From Lactarius indigo (taxonomy: Eukaryota; Basidiomycota; Agaricomycetes; Russulales; Russulaceae): DNA of 64,000 nt. The position numbers were made by a program, and so were the translations under genes. Of this stretch, positions 62,300 to 64,000 are shown in pieces. Each line of letters starts with the position of its first letter. The stretch's first letter is position 1. A model generated the notes under the pieces. That model worked only from the letters and a program-made list of their open reading frames with translations. It had not been told where the DNA came from and searched no databases. The stretch spans positions 434,001 through 498,000 of the forward strand of contig JAFKAC010000008.1 in NCBI GenBank assembly GCA_025766275.1, in the 5' to 3' direction.

Positions 62300-64000
62300 A
62301 TGAATGGTGCATCAGCCACCCCACCGCGACGTCATAATGATTTACCAACTTCCTTTGCCACTCGCCCCCTTGCGTCCTCCTCCACGATGGCTTCGTCTCA
62401 GACAAGCCAGCAAATTTCGCTTGAAGCCATGCTTTCTACCCATGCAGGAGCGGAGAATCCTGCTTTGAATGCACTCGAGCAAAGTGTCTCCGAACGTAAC
62501 CTCCTCTCATCCCAGAATAATCAGCTCTGGAAACTTATCGAGAAGTCGCGCGGGCTTTACACCGAGTCCCAAAAAAATTTGGAGAGAGTCAGAACGGAGA
62601 GAGATGCCTACAAAGCGAAGCTTCTAACGCTTGGGGAGAATCCAGACACTGTTGCACGCGGTTACAAAGAGAGAGAGAAGCAATTGAAGCCATCCTCTTC
62701 TAGCAATGGCATGCGCCAGGGTTCCGACAAACTCTCTTCCCAAGGTTCAGGTTCTGCTCGACCCACTCGTCATCAATCAGCTGACACAGGTACGTGGCCG
62801 TGTCGTGTTAACCTGCCGTGGTTTACTAAGTTCTCAATGGTTAGGTTTGGATGCAGATGCAGACTCTCACACACTCACACCCCAGTGGCAGCCAACCTCC
62901 CGAGCTCCTCCGATCGTAACGGTATCGCACTCCTCGCTCGATGCCCTTGATGTTCCGATCATACCGCCAGTGCCATCGACGAAGCCACTCAACGTATCCA
63001 AGGTCGATGATCGCCCTGGCACTGACTGGGGTTCTTCTCCCGCCAGCCAAGCTACCTCACCATCCGCCCACTTTCCTTCCAATAGTGTATTGGCGTCTCC
63101 ATCCACCGCTCCGTCGCTAGAGACGGCGGCGTCATCTAGCCAGTCTGGCATTTCGCTTCTTACACGGCCGCAAGCAGCTAGTCGCGAGTCAAGAATTACC
63201 ATTCCGGACGAGGCAAAGCAGTATATATCTTCGGTGATGGATTCGCCAGCGAATAGTCATCAGGTCCTGGAGCACGATCGAAGCCATAGTCGGGGACAGT
63301 CTCCAGCCCATTCTAGTGCTCATAATGTACCCGATTCCCGAGATTCTGCCACTGATAAGTCATCTACTCGTAGAGATTTGTCTGATGGAGAGTTCCTGGA
63401 TTTGGACGACTCGGACAGCCTTTATGATTCCGCAGCCGACCACAGCCTGACGTCACCAAGTCAAGATAGCAGGAGCCCAGACGACCTTCGGCAGCCACGT
63501 GTCGCGGTGCTACCCCCTGCCGCTGATGACTTTCCCCTCCCACCTGGCATGGCAAATGCTAGTAACGGTGACTTAGGGACACCCCAGGCCATTCCCGCGA
63601 TTCAGCGAACCCGCAAGCTTGACGGACCAGATTCCCCCACCACTCCGACGCCTGTTGCTTACGGTTCACGCTCGTCGGTCATGTCAGTATATCAAAGCCT
63701 TATCCCCGAGCAGGACTCCCAAGTGCAATTTCGTGCCCTTCCCCTTCTTCCTCACGACCTTCCCTATACACGTGTTACAGTAACAAACTCCTCCATACGG
63801 CCAAACGACCGCGGCAAGGATGTGCTCTCCTTTGTAGTTATGGTGGATCCTGGGAACCAAAAGGAGCCCTACTTGATTGAAAAGCTCTACAGTGATGTCC
63901 TCGGACTCGATCAGCGCATCCGTGCTCGTTACGGCAAGAGTATTCACAAGAAAATCCCTCATCTACCAGACGGCAAACTGTGGAGGGATCATGCACCATC
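62300..64000 (+). CDS. Bem3-like RhoGAP, N-terminal part with PX domain (runs off the window)
   Basis: Bem3-type proteins carry PX, PH and RhoGAP domains and switch off Cdc42/Rho at polarised growth sites. The ATG at 62300 opens exon 1 (62300-62789). It has the family's N-terminal coiled coil: ALNALEQSVSERNLLSSQNN, LWKLIEKSRGLYTESQKN, LERVRTERDAYKAKLL. After intron 62790-62844 a long Ser/Pro-rich region follows, then the start of a PX domain: YTRVTVTNSSIRPNDRGKDV, LSFVVMVDPGN, EKLYSDVLGLDQRIRARYGK, IPHLPDGKLWRDHAPS. The sequence ends inside this domain, so the PH and GAP domains are expected but not seen. No frame damage. The identification rests on the coiled coil and PX opening, and another PX protein is possible. 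Confidence 0.78.

Overview
This window is nuclear DNA of a filamentous basidiomycete, most likely an agaricomycete. The evidence is the gene style: many introns of about 45-60 nt, short exons, and closely packed genes on both strands. Several families are typical of the group, including an agaricomycete-type BTB/POZ protein, paired Zn(II)2Cys6 factors that share a SLTTG motif after the zinc cluster, and a one-helix-tailed glutaminase. I cannot name the species. There are no bacterial features, no CRISPR array and no rRNA or tRNA gene that I can support.

Layout. 1-2 kb: gag-like retroelement relic and a decayed BTB fragment. 2-3 kb: intact BTB gene (+). 3.5-14.7 kb: RPF1 (-), p24 cargo receptor (+), mitochondrial enoyl reductase ETR1 (-), full-length ABCC transporter (-), mitochondrial ribosomal protein uL23m (-). 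15-20 kb: agaricomycete-restricted unknown (+), SDA1 (-), CAF40/CNOT9 (+). 20.3-32.4 kb: MSC2 zinc transporter (-), Zn2Cys6 factor A (-), coiled-coil protein (-), CCCH/Smr protein (-). 32.4-36.3 kb: no supportable gene. 36.3-43.9 kb: TSR4 (-), Zn2Cys6 factor B (+, paralogue of A, opposite orientation), RHO3 (+). 45.8-53.3 kb: clathrin heavy chain (-) and a PQ-loop membrane protein (-). 53.6-56.7 kb: decayed glutaminase-family gene (-). 58.4-64 kb: iron-sulfur L-serine dehydratase (-), and the 5' part of a PX-containing Bem3-like RhoGAP (+) running off the end.

How the genes fit together. Three ribosome-assembly genes (RPF1, SDA1, TSR4) and one mitoribosomal protein lie in 35 kb. Endomembrane genes are also frequent (p24, clathrin, PQ-loop, MSC2, ABCC). 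A Rho3 GTPase and a Rho-GAP-like gene are both present. I see no single pathway cluster.

Two cross-cutting observations stand out. First, nine conserved genes carry about 21 apparent single-base insertions that break the reading frame. I found no matching single-base deletions, and neighbouring genes of similar or larger size (clathrin, both Zn factors, RHO3, serine dehydratase, CAF40) read through cleanly. Second, the gene models need unusually small exons (7, 8, 9 and 13 nt) and several GC-AG introns. One pair of GC-AG introns sits at reciprocally different positions in the two Zn2Cys6 paralogues.

All gene structures were spliced by eye from reading frames, family motifs and GT/GC-AG signals. 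No alignment or search was run, so exon borders are proposals.
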